NCBI RefSeq assembly: GCF_900109515.1
Contig: NZ_FOBD01000009.1
Coordinates: forward strand, 124,001-188,000
From: Paenibacillus sp. OK003
GTDB lineage: Bacteria > Bacillota > Bacilli > Paenibacillales > Paenibacillaceae
Reading direction: 5' to 3'
DNA: 64,000 nt
The notes beneath the pieces are model-generated. The model ran no database searches. It was not told the origin of the DNA and saw only the letters and a list, made by a program, of their open reading frames with translations. A program made the position numbers and the translations under genes. This document shows positions 52,910 through 61,498 of this stretch, piece by piece. The stretch's first letter is position 1. The number at the start of each line of letters is the position of its first letter.

Positions 52910-53239
52910 ATGTTTGATAATATGGCATCTTACTCACTTCTGGGTATTGCCGGTCTCATCACTACTTGTTTGTTTATATTTGGTATAGCCTGTTTAATAG
53001 CATTTTTTATCAATATCTTTAGATTGATCAAAGGTCGATTTAACCGAAAGTTAGAACAATGCCAATCGTGTGGTAATACTATCTCAATATCAGCTATCAT
53101 TTGCCCTAATTGCGGCCACCACTATGGTAGATCTAATGGAGTTTTCAATTCAATTTTCGGGTCATTCGTTGGTTTCGTAATTTGCATTGGCGGTGGATTC
53201 ATAGCATTAGCTGAACTTATGAAGATGATAAATAATTAG
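52910..53239 (+). CDS. membrane protein with zinc ribbon, copy 2
   Basis: 109 aa, ATG after GGAGGAAC. N-terminal membrane segment (GIAGLITTCLFIFGIACLIA), zinc ribbon C-Q-S-C-G ... C-P-N-C-G, then HHYGRSNGVFNSIF and a C-terminal membrane segment (GFVICIGGGFIALAEL). Clear paralogue of 49811-50167 in order and motif spacing. Confidence 0.6.
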   Translation: MFDNMASYSLLGIAGLITTCLFIFGIACLIAFFINIFRLIKGRFNRKLEQCQSCGNTISISAIICPNCGHHYGRSNGVFNSIFGSFVGFVICIGGGFIALAELMKMINN

Positions 53240-53402
53240 GTGAGAAGGAGCCATAAAAGCCTCCTTTTTGGTACCTTAGATTCAAACACGTTAAAGAATT
53301 ATTTACTGCCCATGATCTTAATTGATGCCTTTCTAATTTTAGAAAATTATACATAGGTCTGATAGACTATTCTGGGGTAAATTACATAGTTGGAGGGAAT
53401 AC

Positions 53403-53650
53403 ATGGAAGAGAAAATAGGTATTATAATTACAGTCAGTTTTCATTCTAACAATGTTCTATTTGGCTACTCGTTTCTTTGGTAGAATGTTCGGAAATATAA
53501 GCTGTTTTTTGTCCTTATTGTGGTCAAACTTTCGGAAAAATCAATTCATTCTCTACCTCTATATTCGCCAACTTTTTTGCTGGAGTTGTAGCTCTTGCTG
53601 GAGGAATAGGACTTTTATTTTATTTGTTAGACTTATTAAAGGATCAGTAA
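53403..53650 (+). pseudogene. membrane protein with zinc ribbon, copy 3, frameshifted
   Basis: ATG with GGAGGG starts MEEKIGIIITVSF, but the frame breaks before the ribbon. In another frame the conserved end is intact: CPYCGQTFGKINSFSTSIFA then AGVVALAGGIGLLFYLLDLL to TAA at 53650. Only the second C-x-x-C of the ribbon is recognisable. A decaying third copy of the family. Confidence 0.65.
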
Positions 53651-53689
53651 TCTAGCTTTCAGCTACAAAGGAGCCATTAACCAAGGCTC

Positions 53690-53899
53690 CTATTTTTGTA
53701 CCCTAAATTCAAATGTCTCACGAAAGTATCTCTTCCCCATGATCTTAATGGATACTGGGCTGTACTCCACCACCGGACCGCCATAGTCAATGATGTGCTC
53801 GTGATCATCCAGAACATGCCAGACGGATACGCGTACCTCAGTTAAGGCTGCTGTGAGGAAATCCATATCTGTAGATAATACTCTGTATGTATGATTCAT
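53690..53899 (-). CDS. small hypothetical protein
   Basis: 69 aa from ATG 53899 (GGTGAT upstream). NHTYRVLSTDMDFLTAALTE, VSVWHVLDDHEHIIDYGGPV, FRETFEFRVQK: a compact alpha/beta chain without cysteines or signal peptide. No family recognised. Confidence 0.5.
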   Translation of the reverse strand: MNHTYRVLSTDMDFLTAALTEVRVSVWHVLDDHEHIIDYGGPVVEYSPVSIKIMGKRYFRETFEFRVQK

Positions 53900-53957
53900 C
53901 AAATCACCCTAATTGATAATTCAACTATCAAGTGGCGATACCTTCATCAAAAAAAAG

Positions 53958-53987
53958 AAGAACCCTGACAATATGTCCAGGATTCTT
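53958..53987 (-). terminator. intrinsic terminator after the stalk-domain gene
   Basis: AAGAACCCTGACA (53958-53970) pairs with TGTCCAGGATTCTT (53974-53987); a long T run follows on the minus strand. Confidence 0.85.
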
Positions 53988-53994
53988 TAGTAAG

Positions 53995-54648
53995 TTACTT
54001 ATAATGCGAAGTTGGCTGTACCACTAGTACTGTCTCTTTTTTAAAGTCGTCTGCCTCCATGTAAAGTTTAACTCCCTTATTACTAATACCAGTTACATTA
54101 ATTTCTACATTTTCTTGCTTACCCTCTTCTAAAAATAACGATTTGATATGCTCACCTGTATCTTCATCTTTCAATAATATTTGTCCAGATCCATCTACTA
54201 GTTTTAGATCAAGAACCAAGGTCTGATATTTATTATTAGGATAGAGCACGATATAACCTAAATTTTTAATTGTAACGACTTCTTTGTATTTATTCTCCGT
54301 ATATTTCGAATCTCTTGAAAGGCCAGCATATGTTGAAAAATAGTAAATTCTTTCTTTATCAAAAGGAGTTTTAGCAAGTTTTTCACCGAAACTCATTTTG
54401 CCTGATTTGGCGTCGACAGTTATGTTCGTCTTCGTTGCTTCTTTTGCTAGACTAACTGGTATGTACGTTTGTCCATTGATTACTACTGGTTGTGTTTTTG
54501 ACTGCGGGGTCCAGTTGCTACCATTTAGAGCATACTTGAAATTACTAACCGTTGCCTGAACTGTTTTACTTTTTGATGCAGCAAATGCTCCCGTTCCTCC
54601 GACCACTAGAAATGCCAATAACAGTAATCCTGTTTTCTTAAATCTCAT
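53995..54648 (-). CDS. secreted protein with copper-amine-oxidase-N-like stalk domain
   Basis: 217 aa, ATG after GAGGAGG. Signal peptide (FKKTGLLLLAFLVVGGTGAF then AAS). Residues 30-90 look like the stalk domain common in Paenibacillus surface proteins (VVINGQTYIPVSLAKEATKT, KSGKMSFGEKL). The rest is a beta domain (YIVLYPNNKYQTLVLDLKLV). Extracellular; function unknown. Confidence 0.6.
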   Translation of the reverse strand: MRFKKTGLLLLAFLVVGGTGAFAASKSKTVQATVSNFKYALNGSNWTPQSKTQPVVINGQTYIPVSLAKEATKTNITVDAKSGKMSFGEKLAKTPFDKERIYYFSTYAGLSRDSKYTENKYKEVVTIKNLGYIVLYPNNKYQTLVLDLKLVDGSGQILLKDEDTGEHIKSLFLEEGKQENVEINVTGISNKGVKLYMEADDFKKETVLVVQPTSHYK

Positions 54649-54765
54649 TTTCTTCCTCCTCAGTACTATCTTGGTTTTGTACTACAATATTATCTCAAAA
54701 CTTTCCTATATAGTAAATAAGTATTATAATGATATAGATAAATTGACCCATATTCGGAGGTTATA

Positions 54766-54972
54766 ATGATTAAAGATCTTCTTTTGGCAGAAAATAAGGG
54801 ATACTCAGTTTGCTTGGTTTTTGAAGATAATTCGAATTACATAGGAATCATTATGATGTCAACTGACAAAAAGAGGGTTAAGATTAAACATCAACATGGA
54901 GTTGAATGGATTCCAGTTACAGATATAGTCAGCTGTTCAGTATCTATTCCATTTCAAAATACATCCGAGTAA
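54766..54972 (+). CDS. small hypothetical protein, beta-barrel-like
   Basis: 68 aa, ATG after GGAGG. Five predicted strands (YSVCLVFEDNSNYIGIIMMS, KRVKIKHQHGVEWIPVTDIV) suggest a small SH3/Sm-like barrel. A stem-loop (54956-54967 with 54990-55001) followed by TTTTGATTATATT ends the unit. No family recognised. Confidence 0.5.
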   Translation: MIKDLLLAENKGYSVCLVFEDNSNYIGIIMMSTDKKRVKIKHQHGVEWIPVTDIVSCSVSIPFQNTSE

Positions 54973-55017
54973 AGTGACGATTTAATGATCGGATGTATTT
55001 TGATTATATTCACACGA

Positions 55018-55476
55018 TTATTCAAATCCATTTGTTAGAGATTTCATTTCATCAATTACTTGATAAAGTCTAATAATCGCTTTCTCATAAAGCTCTGCGA
55101 TTGGTATTGCAATCGAACTGGCAACAAACAAAATTGCGAAGTTTACTATTATAGCTATTACGGTTATTGTTACCTTAACTTCAATAGAGTTTCCAAAATC
55201 TAACTTCAGTTGAAAATACTCTATTTTACTCATGAATATAATTGTATATATCGTTGCATACAAACTAACTGCTCGTGCAGTAAATACTACCAAATTGTTT
55301 ACAGTCACCCCATCATTCATATAATAAATTAAAAAACCAATATCAAAAAACATCAACAATTTCCCCAGTATCGGTAAGTTGCCTAAAATACTACTTTCTA
55401 ATAACCCCACACTTATTATTTGTAATAATATCGATCCTACAATACATACTAAAATCCAAACTAAAAATTTCGGCAT
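55018..55476 (-). CDS. small integral membrane protein
   Basis: 152 aa, ATG after GAGGAGAG. Four hydrophobic segments (VWILVCIVGSILLQIISVGL, LMFFDIGFLIYYM, FTARAVSLYATIYTIIFM, ITVIAIIVNFAILFVASSIA) and a short cytosolic helix at the end. No residues that point to transport or catalysis. Unknown. Confidence 0.55.
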   Translation of the reverse strand: MPKFLVWILVCIVGSILLQIISVGLLESSILGNLPILGKLLMFFDIGFLIYYMNDGVTVNNLVVFTARAVSLYATIYTIIFMSKIEYFQLKLDFGNSIEVKVTITVIAIIVNFAILFVASSIAIPIAELYEKAIIRLYQVIDEMKSLTNGFE

Positions 55477-55591
55477 TTAACAATCTCTCCTCGTAAGTTC
55501 CCCATAAACCTACCTATCTCCCTAGATAAAAATACCTAGGTCTGATAGACTATTCATGTTGTTAATTATTACTATATCAGGAGGATGAAGA

Positions 55592-56299
55592 TTGAAAAAG
55601 CCTATTCAGAAAAAATGGTGGTTTTGGCTTATAGTTGTGATTATAGTGGGAGGTATCTTTGGAAACAAAGATGAGGAGAAAACTGAGAAAGAAGAAGTTG
55701 CGAAAACCGAAGTATCCACTCCTGCTGAAACCAAGCCGGGAACTGTTGTTGCTGAAAAATCTGCTAGTAAGACCCAGGATGTTAAGGTAGCCAAAGAGGA
55801 CGTTCAGAAACAAAAGGAAAAGATAGCAGAAATACCAGGAACTCTGGGAATGACTCCGGAAGAATTTCGTAAATCGTTCAATAAACGCGCAGATGTGCTT
55901 AATAACTCCAAACTGAAAATTGGCAAGAAATTAAACATTGAAACTGGACCAGCTCAAGATGTATTCCAGTATATGACCACAGATTACAAAGGCATAGCCG
56001 GATCAGTAAACAAAGCAGACGGATCATTACGTGATGTAATGATGATAGGCCAAGGTAATGGTACTCTTTCATCTGGAACAGATCTTGTTTTAACTATTGG
56101 TTTAGTTATACTCGCAACCAATCCAGACTTACCATCGAAAGCTGTTGGTAGTGTTCTTGATGATCTGGGTATCCTTAATGAAGGCGTGGATTGGACAACT
56201 GTAAACGAATCAACAGAACTAAACGGAATTCGTTATAGCATAACTGGATCTGATGCTATTGGAATAATGTTCAGTGCTAGCGACGCAAATGATAAATAA
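55592..56299 (+). CDS. membrane-anchored protein of unknown function
   Basis: 235 aa, TTG start 7 bases after AGGAGG. An N-terminal anchor (KKWWFWLIVVIIVGGIFG) is followed by a Lys/Glu-rich linker (residues 25-75) and an extracytoplasmic domain (PGTLGMTPEEFRKSFNKRAD, TDLVLTIGLVILATNPDLPS). The domain resembles uncharacterised lipoprotein-like proteins of Bacilli. In one operon with the next gene (18 bases apart). Confidence 0.6.
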   Translation: MKKPIQKKWWFWLIVVIIVGGIFGNKDEEKTEKEEVAKTEVSTPAETKPGTVVAEKSASKTQDVKVAKEDVQKQKEKIAEIPGTLGMTPEEFRKSFNKRADVLNNSKLKIGKKLNIETGPAQDVFQYMTTDYKGIAGSVNKADGSLRDVMMIGQGNGTLSSGTDLVLTIGLVILATNPDLPSKAVGSVLDDLGILNEGVDWTTVNESTELNGIRYSITGSDAIGIMFSASDANDK

Positions 56300-56317
56300 A
56301 TACGAAGGAGAAGCATC

Positions 56318-56872
56318 ATGAAAAGAATACTAGCTCTATTCTGTGCCATGGCGATGTTTGGGTTCGTATTAAGCCCATCTTACGTTGAAGCTGCTACTGT
56401 AAATCCAAAGACTTTGTTAGAAAAGAAATTCCCTAGAGAGCGTGTAACAGTCAGTAAGTCAGTAGACCTAAACGGAGACAATAAGAAAGAACACTTGTTG
56501 ATCACTGAATCAGGCAACTTTTATCTTATTAATTCCAAAGGTGTCATAGTACTTATAGATACAAATTACTATAGCGATGAAGAACCAACAATCCATATCC
56601 TCAATGTTTCGGCTAAAGAAAAGCAAGTAGCTGTTACTCTTGACTATTTACCATCAAATACAGAACTGCTCGTTTATAAATATCAGAATGGTACTCTTAA
56701 AAAGAAGTTATCTGTTATGGGTGATGTTGGAATAGAGATTTCGAAAACCGGGGAAATAATTCAAATGTGGAAGAATTACTATCCAGAAGGTGGTTGGAAG
56801 ATCGCAGTTGCAAACTATAAGTGGAATAGTAAGAAAGATAAATATGTAGGTTCAGGTGAATTACCACGATAA
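56318..56872 (+). CDS. secreted protein with calcium-loop-like motif
   Basis: 184 aa, ATG after AAGGAG. Signal peptide (RILALFCAMAMFGFVLSPSY ending VEAA). The mature part has DLNGDNKKEHLLI, a D-x-N-x-D loop like those of FG-GAP/VCBS beta-propeller repeats, followed by regularly spaced strands. Unknown extracellular role. Confidence 0.55.
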   Translation: MKRILALFCAMAMFGFVLSPSYVEAATVNPKTLLEKKFPRERVTVSKSVDLNGDNKKEHLLITESGNFYLINSKGVIVLIDTNYYSDEEPTIHILNVSAKEKQVAVTLDYLPSNTELLVYKYQNGTLKKKLSVMGDVGIEISKTGEIIQMWKNYYPEGGWKIAVANYKWNSKKDKYVGSGELPR

Positions 56873-56876
56873 GACA

Positions 56877-56915
56877 AATAAGACTCTTTCGACTTAGTTT
56901 CGTGAGAGTCTTATT
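56877..56915 (+). terminator. intrinsic terminator after the secreted-protein operon
   Basis: AATAAGACTCT (56877-56887) pairs with AGAGTCTTATT (56905-56915), followed by a T run. Confidence 0.85.
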
Positions 56916-56947
56916 TTTGTTCAATTATGCAAAGCTTAAACTAAGTA

Positions 56948-57131
56948 TCAACTCCTCTTGCTTTGCCGACCTAGGGCATAAGCCGTCACATAATTGATCC
57001 TGTCGTTACCCAGTGCAGGTAAGTTTGTCTCTCCTGTTACGATAGAAAGTTTATTTGCGCCAGCCACGCCCATCGTAGTCGTTACTGTACTCTTCTTCCT
57101 AGTGACGACAGTACCTATTATTTCGTAAGCT
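56948..57131 (-). pseudogene. gene fragment without start
   Basis: The minus strand reads EIIGTVVTRKKSTVTTTMGV then AGANKLSIVTGETNLPALGN and VTAYALGRQSK before a stop. There is no suitable start codon and the upstream side runs into the next gene's 3' flank. Looks like the truncated C-terminus of a larger protein I cannot name. Confidence 0.4.
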
Positions 57132-57179
57132 GTGATGCACTTTTTTTTTACTCATAGTAAAAGGAACCCCAAACGAAGC

Positions 57180-57593
57180 TTATTTCAATACGATAAAGAT
57201 ATTTTCAATGTACTTCCCGTATGTATCTTCCCAATGATGATTTGAATCAGCTTTAGAATCAAAGAAAAAACTCTCTCCTGATCTGAGTTTTATTTCAAGT
57301 TGCCTCTCTTCTTGGCGCGAATTTGACTTAATAATCCTTAACGTCTCGACTTGAAAATTTTTATAATACATGACATCAGATGCTCTTGCGTTTTGCCTGA
57401 AACGAATAATACTTTTTTCTGTGAATATAAAAAACTCAACTTCTGCACTATCTGTAAAAAAATTTTTGGGATAGAAGGCTCTTACTTCATCATCGGTAAC
57501 GTATTTTTGAATATTTGATAAAATCTTCGTATATCCACCATACGAGATACTACCCATTTCTCTTTTGAAATCATGATAACTGTTCATTTTCAC
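57180..57593 (-). CDS. hypothetical protein with PH-like look
   Basis: 137 aa; GTG 57593 or ATG 57587, both close to GAGGGAG. The chain alternates strands and ends in a helix (FFIFTEKSIIRFRQNARASD, YYKNFQVETLRIIKS, ERQLEIKLRSGESFFFDSK), a pattern seen in DUF3908-type and bacterial PH-like proteins. Cytosolic; function unknown. Confidence 0.5.
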   Translation of the reverse strand: MKMNSYHDFKREMGSISYGGYTKILSNIQKYVTDDEVRAFYPKNFFTDSAEVEFFIFTEKSIIRFRQNARASDVMYYKNFQVETLRIIKSNSRQEERQLEIKLRSGESFFFDSKADSNHHWEDTYGKYIENIFIVLK

Positions 57594-57599
57594 TCAACT

Positions 57600-58276
57600 C
57601 CCTCTTGATACGATAGTTCGACAGGAAGGAATAATATCCCTCTTTTAACATCGTCTATGGGGCAATTGAAGAACGCCTTCCGGTTTAGTCCTTGTGACAT
57701 ATGGTTATTTTCGGTATACAATAGACTTTACTCCAAGAAAGAAGTGAAACCGGGTGAATCGACTGAGATTGAAGATTGAACTTTTGTTCAAAACATTCAC
57801 AGTCCGTATCGTTATTTTTAGACGTTAATTGCGATACGGCATCCGGACCTGAAATAAAATAAATGCCCTAGAAAAGGTCGCATGTAAAAGTGCGTGAACC
57901 GATCAATGGGTCGCACTCCTATTGGAATGCGTAAACGAAATCTCTGACCCTAGGTTCAGCGGCTGAAAAGCCTCGTCCTAGGGTTTTATAAGTAAAAATA
58001 ATACTTGTTAATCTAATTCATAGAATTTCTAGCAATGGAACCTCCTAACGGGGAGCCATGTGATCAAAAACTTATAATCTGAATGTTGTACGTCAAGACC
58101 ACAATCTCTTGACTGTCTTTGATCTGGTTTTTGAAATCTTATACTGTATTATGCTTTGCTCAACGCAACAAGTTCTTCGATCTCCGAAAGCTTGTACGAG
58201 ATATTATGTTTTGAGTAACCCTTGAAATTTCCATATGGAATCATGTTAGATATATAACGTTATTTCGCTTATAAAC
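57600..58276. other. mostly empty stretch with a stem-loop and a 31-codon relic
   Basis: A strong stem-loop at 57947-57984 (ACCCTAGG with CCTAGGGT, inner GGC/GCC stem, TTTTAT behind) could end a plus-strand transcript, but no gene precedes it. On the minus strand 58149-58244 encodes IPYGNFKGYSKHNISYKLSE up to ALSKA, without ribosome-binding site: probably a 3' relic. Confidence 0.45.
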
Positions 58277-58432
58277 TCAAAGCTCAATCTTTAAAATGTA
58301 CTCATTTGATGGTAAGACTAAATTAATCTTTACAGGCAAAGGTAATTCAAACTCTTTTATTATTGCTCTGACATAGCACTCTGCACTTCGCTTCTGTATA
58401 TCCCATGGGAAATAAATTGTGTGATTGTTCAT
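58277..58432 (-). CDS. 51-residue hypothetical protein
   Basis: ATG with GGAGG upstream at good spacing. Reads NNHTIYFPWDIQKRSAECYV, REF-less helix IIKEFELPLPV, then strand NEYILKIEL. Ribosome-binding site and regular codon use support a real gene. Same direction as the Spo0E-like and AloP-like genes. Function unknown. Confidence 0.5.
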   Translation of the reverse strand: MNNHTIYFPWDIQKRSAECYVRAIIKEFELPLPVKINLVLPSNEYILKIEL

Positions 58433-58467
58433 TTACTGTCCTCCATGTTGCCAGGCTTAGTATTTAG

Positions 58468-58664
58468 TCATGAGAGCATTACTTTTGCTATGAATGAAAA
58501 AACTTGCCTACCCTTAAATACTTCAAATGAATGAAAGTTTTGTGGATCAATAAACGTTGAATCAATTAAAATTATGTAATCAGACCCGTATTAGAACTTA
58601 TATTCAAACGATAAACTGCACGATTCATGAGTAGTGAGTTTTTAACCATACTACTATCAATCAT
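58468..58664 (-). pseudogene. small gene with a frame break
   Basis: ATG at 58664 behind GGTGAG reads SSMVKNSLLMNRAVYRLNIS to a stop; a neighbouring frame continues SDYIILIDSTFIDPQNFHSF to 58468. A one-base change rejoins the two halves into ~65 residues. Family unknown. Confidence 0.4.
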
Positions 58665-58848
58665 TTCTCACCATCCTTTATAAGTCATGAATAGTAATTA
58701 TCCATTTTAGGATCATAGTTTTCTTTCATACAAATACACTTAAATTTATTTATGGCTTTAATCCTTTAAACTGAGCCGCAGTTAGATTTATGTTCCGCGA
58801 TTCTCACGGCTCCATTACCTAATATCATAATTCACTAACCAGACGGAT

Positions 58849-59016
58849 CTAACTGGATGATGTTTTTGTATCATTGTTGTGTTGATTTATTAATTCATCT
58901 AATAGTTCGGATTGACTGATAACCAGAGAATGTTCAATACCGTGGATGCTAACTAACTTGTTTAAGACATACCTCTCTTGTTCTATTTTTTCTTTAATTG
59001 TAGGATTAGTTGACAT
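58849..59016 (-). CDS. Spo0E-like aspartyl-phosphate phosphatase
   Basis: 55 aa, ATG after AGAGGTGA. KIEQERYVLNKLVSIHG forms helix one and SQSELLDELINQ carries the S-Q-x-L-D-like motif of Spo0E proteins, which dephosphorylate Spo0A~P and delay sporulation. The motif here has one extra residue (SQSELLD) relative to the common SxxLD spacing, so activity is likely but not certain. Lies 124 bases downstream of the AloP-like gene in the same direction. Confidence 0.65.
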   Translation of the reverse strand: MSTNPTIKEKIEQERYVLNKLVSIHGIEHSLVISQSELLDELINQHNNDTKTSSS

Positions 59017-59093
59017 CGCCAATCACCTCTATAACTAATCCTATCTCTTTCTATTCAAATTCAAGACTGGTGAATTTATACAAAAAAGACAAT

Positions 59094-59122
59094 TAAAAAA
59101 ACCTCCATTCCAGGAGGTTTTG
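59094..59122 (-). terminator. intrinsic terminator after the signal-peptide gene
   Basis: AAAACCTCC and GGAGGTTTT flank a TGGAAT loop; T residues follow on the minus strand. Confidence 0.88.
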
Positions 59123-59139
59123 GACATTATTATTCTGTT

Positions 59140-59292
59140 TTACCAACCGCCAGCACCGTGTGAGCTCGTTTTTATTATGGAAATATCTTTTTTTGGAATA
59201 ACTTCGTTGTTACCAGCTGATACCTGATTAAGTGGAGCAATTACCAAAATTGCTAAAGTCACGGCCAAAGATGCGATCATCATCTTCTTCAT
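59140..59292 (-). CDS. AloP/Phr-like signal pro-peptide
   Basis: 50 aa. The ATG (59292-59290) overlaps the TGA of the regulator (59291-59289) as ATGA. An export signal (MKKMMIASLAVTLAILVIAP) is followed by a short pro-region and the C-terminus ending KTSSHGAGGW. Rap/Phr, NprR and AimR/AloR systems all place a small exported pre-propeptide right after the receptor gene; the mature signal is cut from its C-terminus. SHGAGG is the likely core of the signal, close to the AloP type I remember from Paenibacillus (SHGxGG). The exact processed form is unknown. Confidence 0.8.
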   Translation of the reverse strand: MKKMMIASLAVTLAILVIAPLNQVSAGNNEVIPKKDISIIKTSSHGAGGW

Positions 59293-60662
59293 ATAACTAA
59301 TTCTACCTCCTTTAAAATTGCTTTATACTTATCTAGTTGATCCTCTGTCGCTAAATGCCTCAATTTCTCAAATAAACAGAAGCATCTGACCAGATAAGTA
59401 TCATTATTTAGTTTAGCAGATATTGCCAAACTATCTAACACAAAGATTATACCAATACTAGGACGCAGAGATCTAATATAATATTCAGCTAAATCAGCTA
59501 AGAAAATCACAAATCTGTCGTTAATTACTTGCGAAGTGTACGTTCCCACCCTTTTTTGGGAGATTACCTGATTATGAATCATATCATGGTAACGCTCTAA
59601 AATGTGGTCGATGTTGAAGGAGTATTTCAGCGCTGCTCTGACAACTTTGAATAGACCTAGAAGTATTTCGTTATCATTGTTAGCCAGGGAATCTACATAC
59701 TTATCAATAAGATCGATATCCCCTGTCATTATTCTATAAAGCATTCTATTAGCGGCGGACCAGACTAAAAATTGTTTCTTAGTATGTTCAGCAGCAGCGT
59801 CAGTTTCAACGATCCAACTGTGATCCTCATATTTTTCTAAATGGTAAAAAGCTTCATTGAAATCCTGAGCCTCTTCAGCGACTGTCCCTAATAGCAAATG
59901 TGAATACAATATATATCCAAACAACATTTTTTTGGGAGCAGTTGATTCTACCTTATTGCCTGTTCTTTTATGTTTTAGATCATATTGTATTCTAGCTATT
60001 CGACCCATTTCAGTGCTTAATTGTTTTGCCTTCTCCCACTTCTGCAAAGAAACGTATACGTTAGCTAGATCTTTCAACGCATCTAACTGTTCTGATTCAC
60101 TTAGCCTTTTGACAAACGGCTCGAATACTAGAGCAAGCTCATAATTAATTTGCTGGTCATCCCCTAGTGATAATTTAAAGATTCTATATTGGCATATCGC
60201 CAACCTTTCGGCGTGCTGATAACGTTCTCCTTCTGAGACTTTTTTATAGATAAGAAGTGATGCCGTGGTGTTGCCTCCTTCAAACAGAGACTCAGCAAAA
60301 TTAAATAAAGAAGAAATATAGTAAGATTTCTCCAACATAAGATCAACAATTTTTTCAATACAGGTTAGCTTATTTAACTGTGAGCATCTAATTAGAAACG
60401 GCCGTAACCTTCTCCAATCTGTTGATGGATCAATTAGCAGCTCATCTACATATAAATCATAAAAAGTGCCCTCTTCAAGTCCCATTGTGTATGTCATTCT
60501 ATCAAGAGCTTTGATCGGAATGAGTTGAGAACCATTTATGAAACGACTCAGAGTTCCAGAATTAATACCCGATATTTCAGCAAAATGATAAACAAGCATT
60601 TGGTTTTCTTCTATGTAATTTAACAACTCTGCCCGAATTGATTGTTGAGTTATCACTTCCAA
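59289..60662 (-). CDS. AloR-like RRNPP quorum-sensing regulator (HTH-TPR)
   Basis: 457 aa from TTG 60662, 8 bases after GGAGGTGA; a GTG six codons earlier overlaps that site. Residues about 8-55 form an XRE-type helix-turn-helix (FAEISGINSGTLSRFINGSQ). The rest is a TPR-like superhelix of helical pairs (LYIKKVSEGERYQHAE region; YVSLQKWEKAKQLSTEMGRI; AEEAQDFNEAFYHLEKYEDH). This is the AimR/AloR/PlcR architecture: the TPR part binds an imported peptide and alters DNA binding. The cognate peptide gene follows with ATGA overlap. Regulated genes are not evident beyond the neighbours. Confidence 0.82.
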   Translation of the reverse strand: MEVITQQSIRAELLNYIEENQMLVYHFAEISGINSGTLSRFINGSQLIPIKALDRMTYTMGLEEGTFYDLYVDELLIDPSTDWRRLRPFLIRCSQLNKLTCIEKIVDLMLEKSYYISSLFNFAESLFEGGNTTASLLIYKKVSEGERYQHAERLAICQYRIFKLSLGDDQQINYELALVFEPFVKRLSESEQLDALKDLANVYVSLQKWEKAKQLSTEMGRIARIQYDLKHKRTGNKVESTAPKKMLFGYILYSHLLLGTVAEEAQDFNEAFYHLEKYEDHSWIVETDAAAEHTKKQFLVWSAANRMLYRIMTGDIDLIDKYVDSLANNDNEILLGLFKVVRAALKYSFNIDHILERYHDMIHNQVISQKRVGTYTSQVINDRFVIFLADLAEYYIRSLRPSIGIIFVLDSLAISAKLNNDTYLVRCFCLFEKLRHLATEDQLDKYKAILKEVELVI

Positions 60663-61498
60663 GGATGATTTCACCTCCACTGATAATCCATTTTTTATGT
60701 CTTTATTATCTATATAGGTATCATATGGATTATTCTACCATCGGTCAATGGTTTTTCTGCAATAATACTTGAACAATTGAATTTCGCAGAATTATTAGTT
60801 AACTTTTCATACGAACAAAAAAAGGTACCAAAGAACCCAGCCCATTTAGGAACTTCATCTAAAATTAGATTTGATGTTGAACCAGTAATCACTAGTATAT
60901 TGGAAATTGTTTAAACAATCGACTTATCTAATCTTTCTAGAAGACTACTTACAACCAACACATATACAGTCTATGATTAGCTTCCTTGCGCTTGTATTTT
61001 TAAAGACAAGAACCCCGATCAAAATATAATGATTGGGGTTTGTGTAAAAATAATATTCTAATCACTTTATGAGTTTGTAATTATAGTTCCTACTAGGATG
61101 AATCACGAGTCATTCTCAAACTTGTGCAACTTTACTGGTAAAATTCCCTCTCCCTTCACATTACTCTGGTTGGCAAACTTCTCTAAAGCTTCCAAACATG
61201 CTTGTCTTTTAATTACGTCATTTCATTCTGATGGGCATAACTCTTTCTCCTCAGGAGACTGTCCATTTTTGGAAATGCATAAGTTCCTCTTCTTGATTCT
61301 CAACCCAACCTAGCCTCAAAATTTCCTTGTATTGTAACTATTATTATTTTTTAATGTAAAGACAAATAAAATCTATTACAATGGCGTTAGATCAGTATTT
61401 TGCAATTAAGATTCTTTCATGAAAAAAGCCTTAGAGTTCTTAAACTCTAAGGCTAAAATTATTTTCACAAACACCACTTATTATAGATTCAGGAGTTA
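60663..61498. other. gap with a stem-loop and gene relics
   Basis: Inverted repeat AACCCCGATCA (61011-61021) with TGATTGGGGTT (61030-61040). On the minus strand at about 61095-61310 short pieces of broken coding sequence (WVENQEEELMHFQKW; ACLEALEKFANQSNVKGEG) suggest a decayed gene. The regulator's promoter should lie within 60670-60760, but I could not fix it. Confidence 0.4.
61427..61454 (-). terminator. intrinsic terminator of the RHS toxin-immunity operon
   Basis: AGCCTTAGAGTT (61427-61438) pairs with AACTCTAAGGCT (61443-61454); six T residues follow on the minus strand. Confidence 0.92.

Noticed and set aside
57947..57984. Riboswitch or T-box element
   Set aside because: Only a terminator-like stem-loop is visible; no conserved aptamer core or downstream gene in the right direction.
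60710..60892. 60-codon minus-strand frame upstream of the AloR-like gene, considered as a second signal peptide
   Set aside because: No export signal at the N-terminus and no ribosome-binding site.
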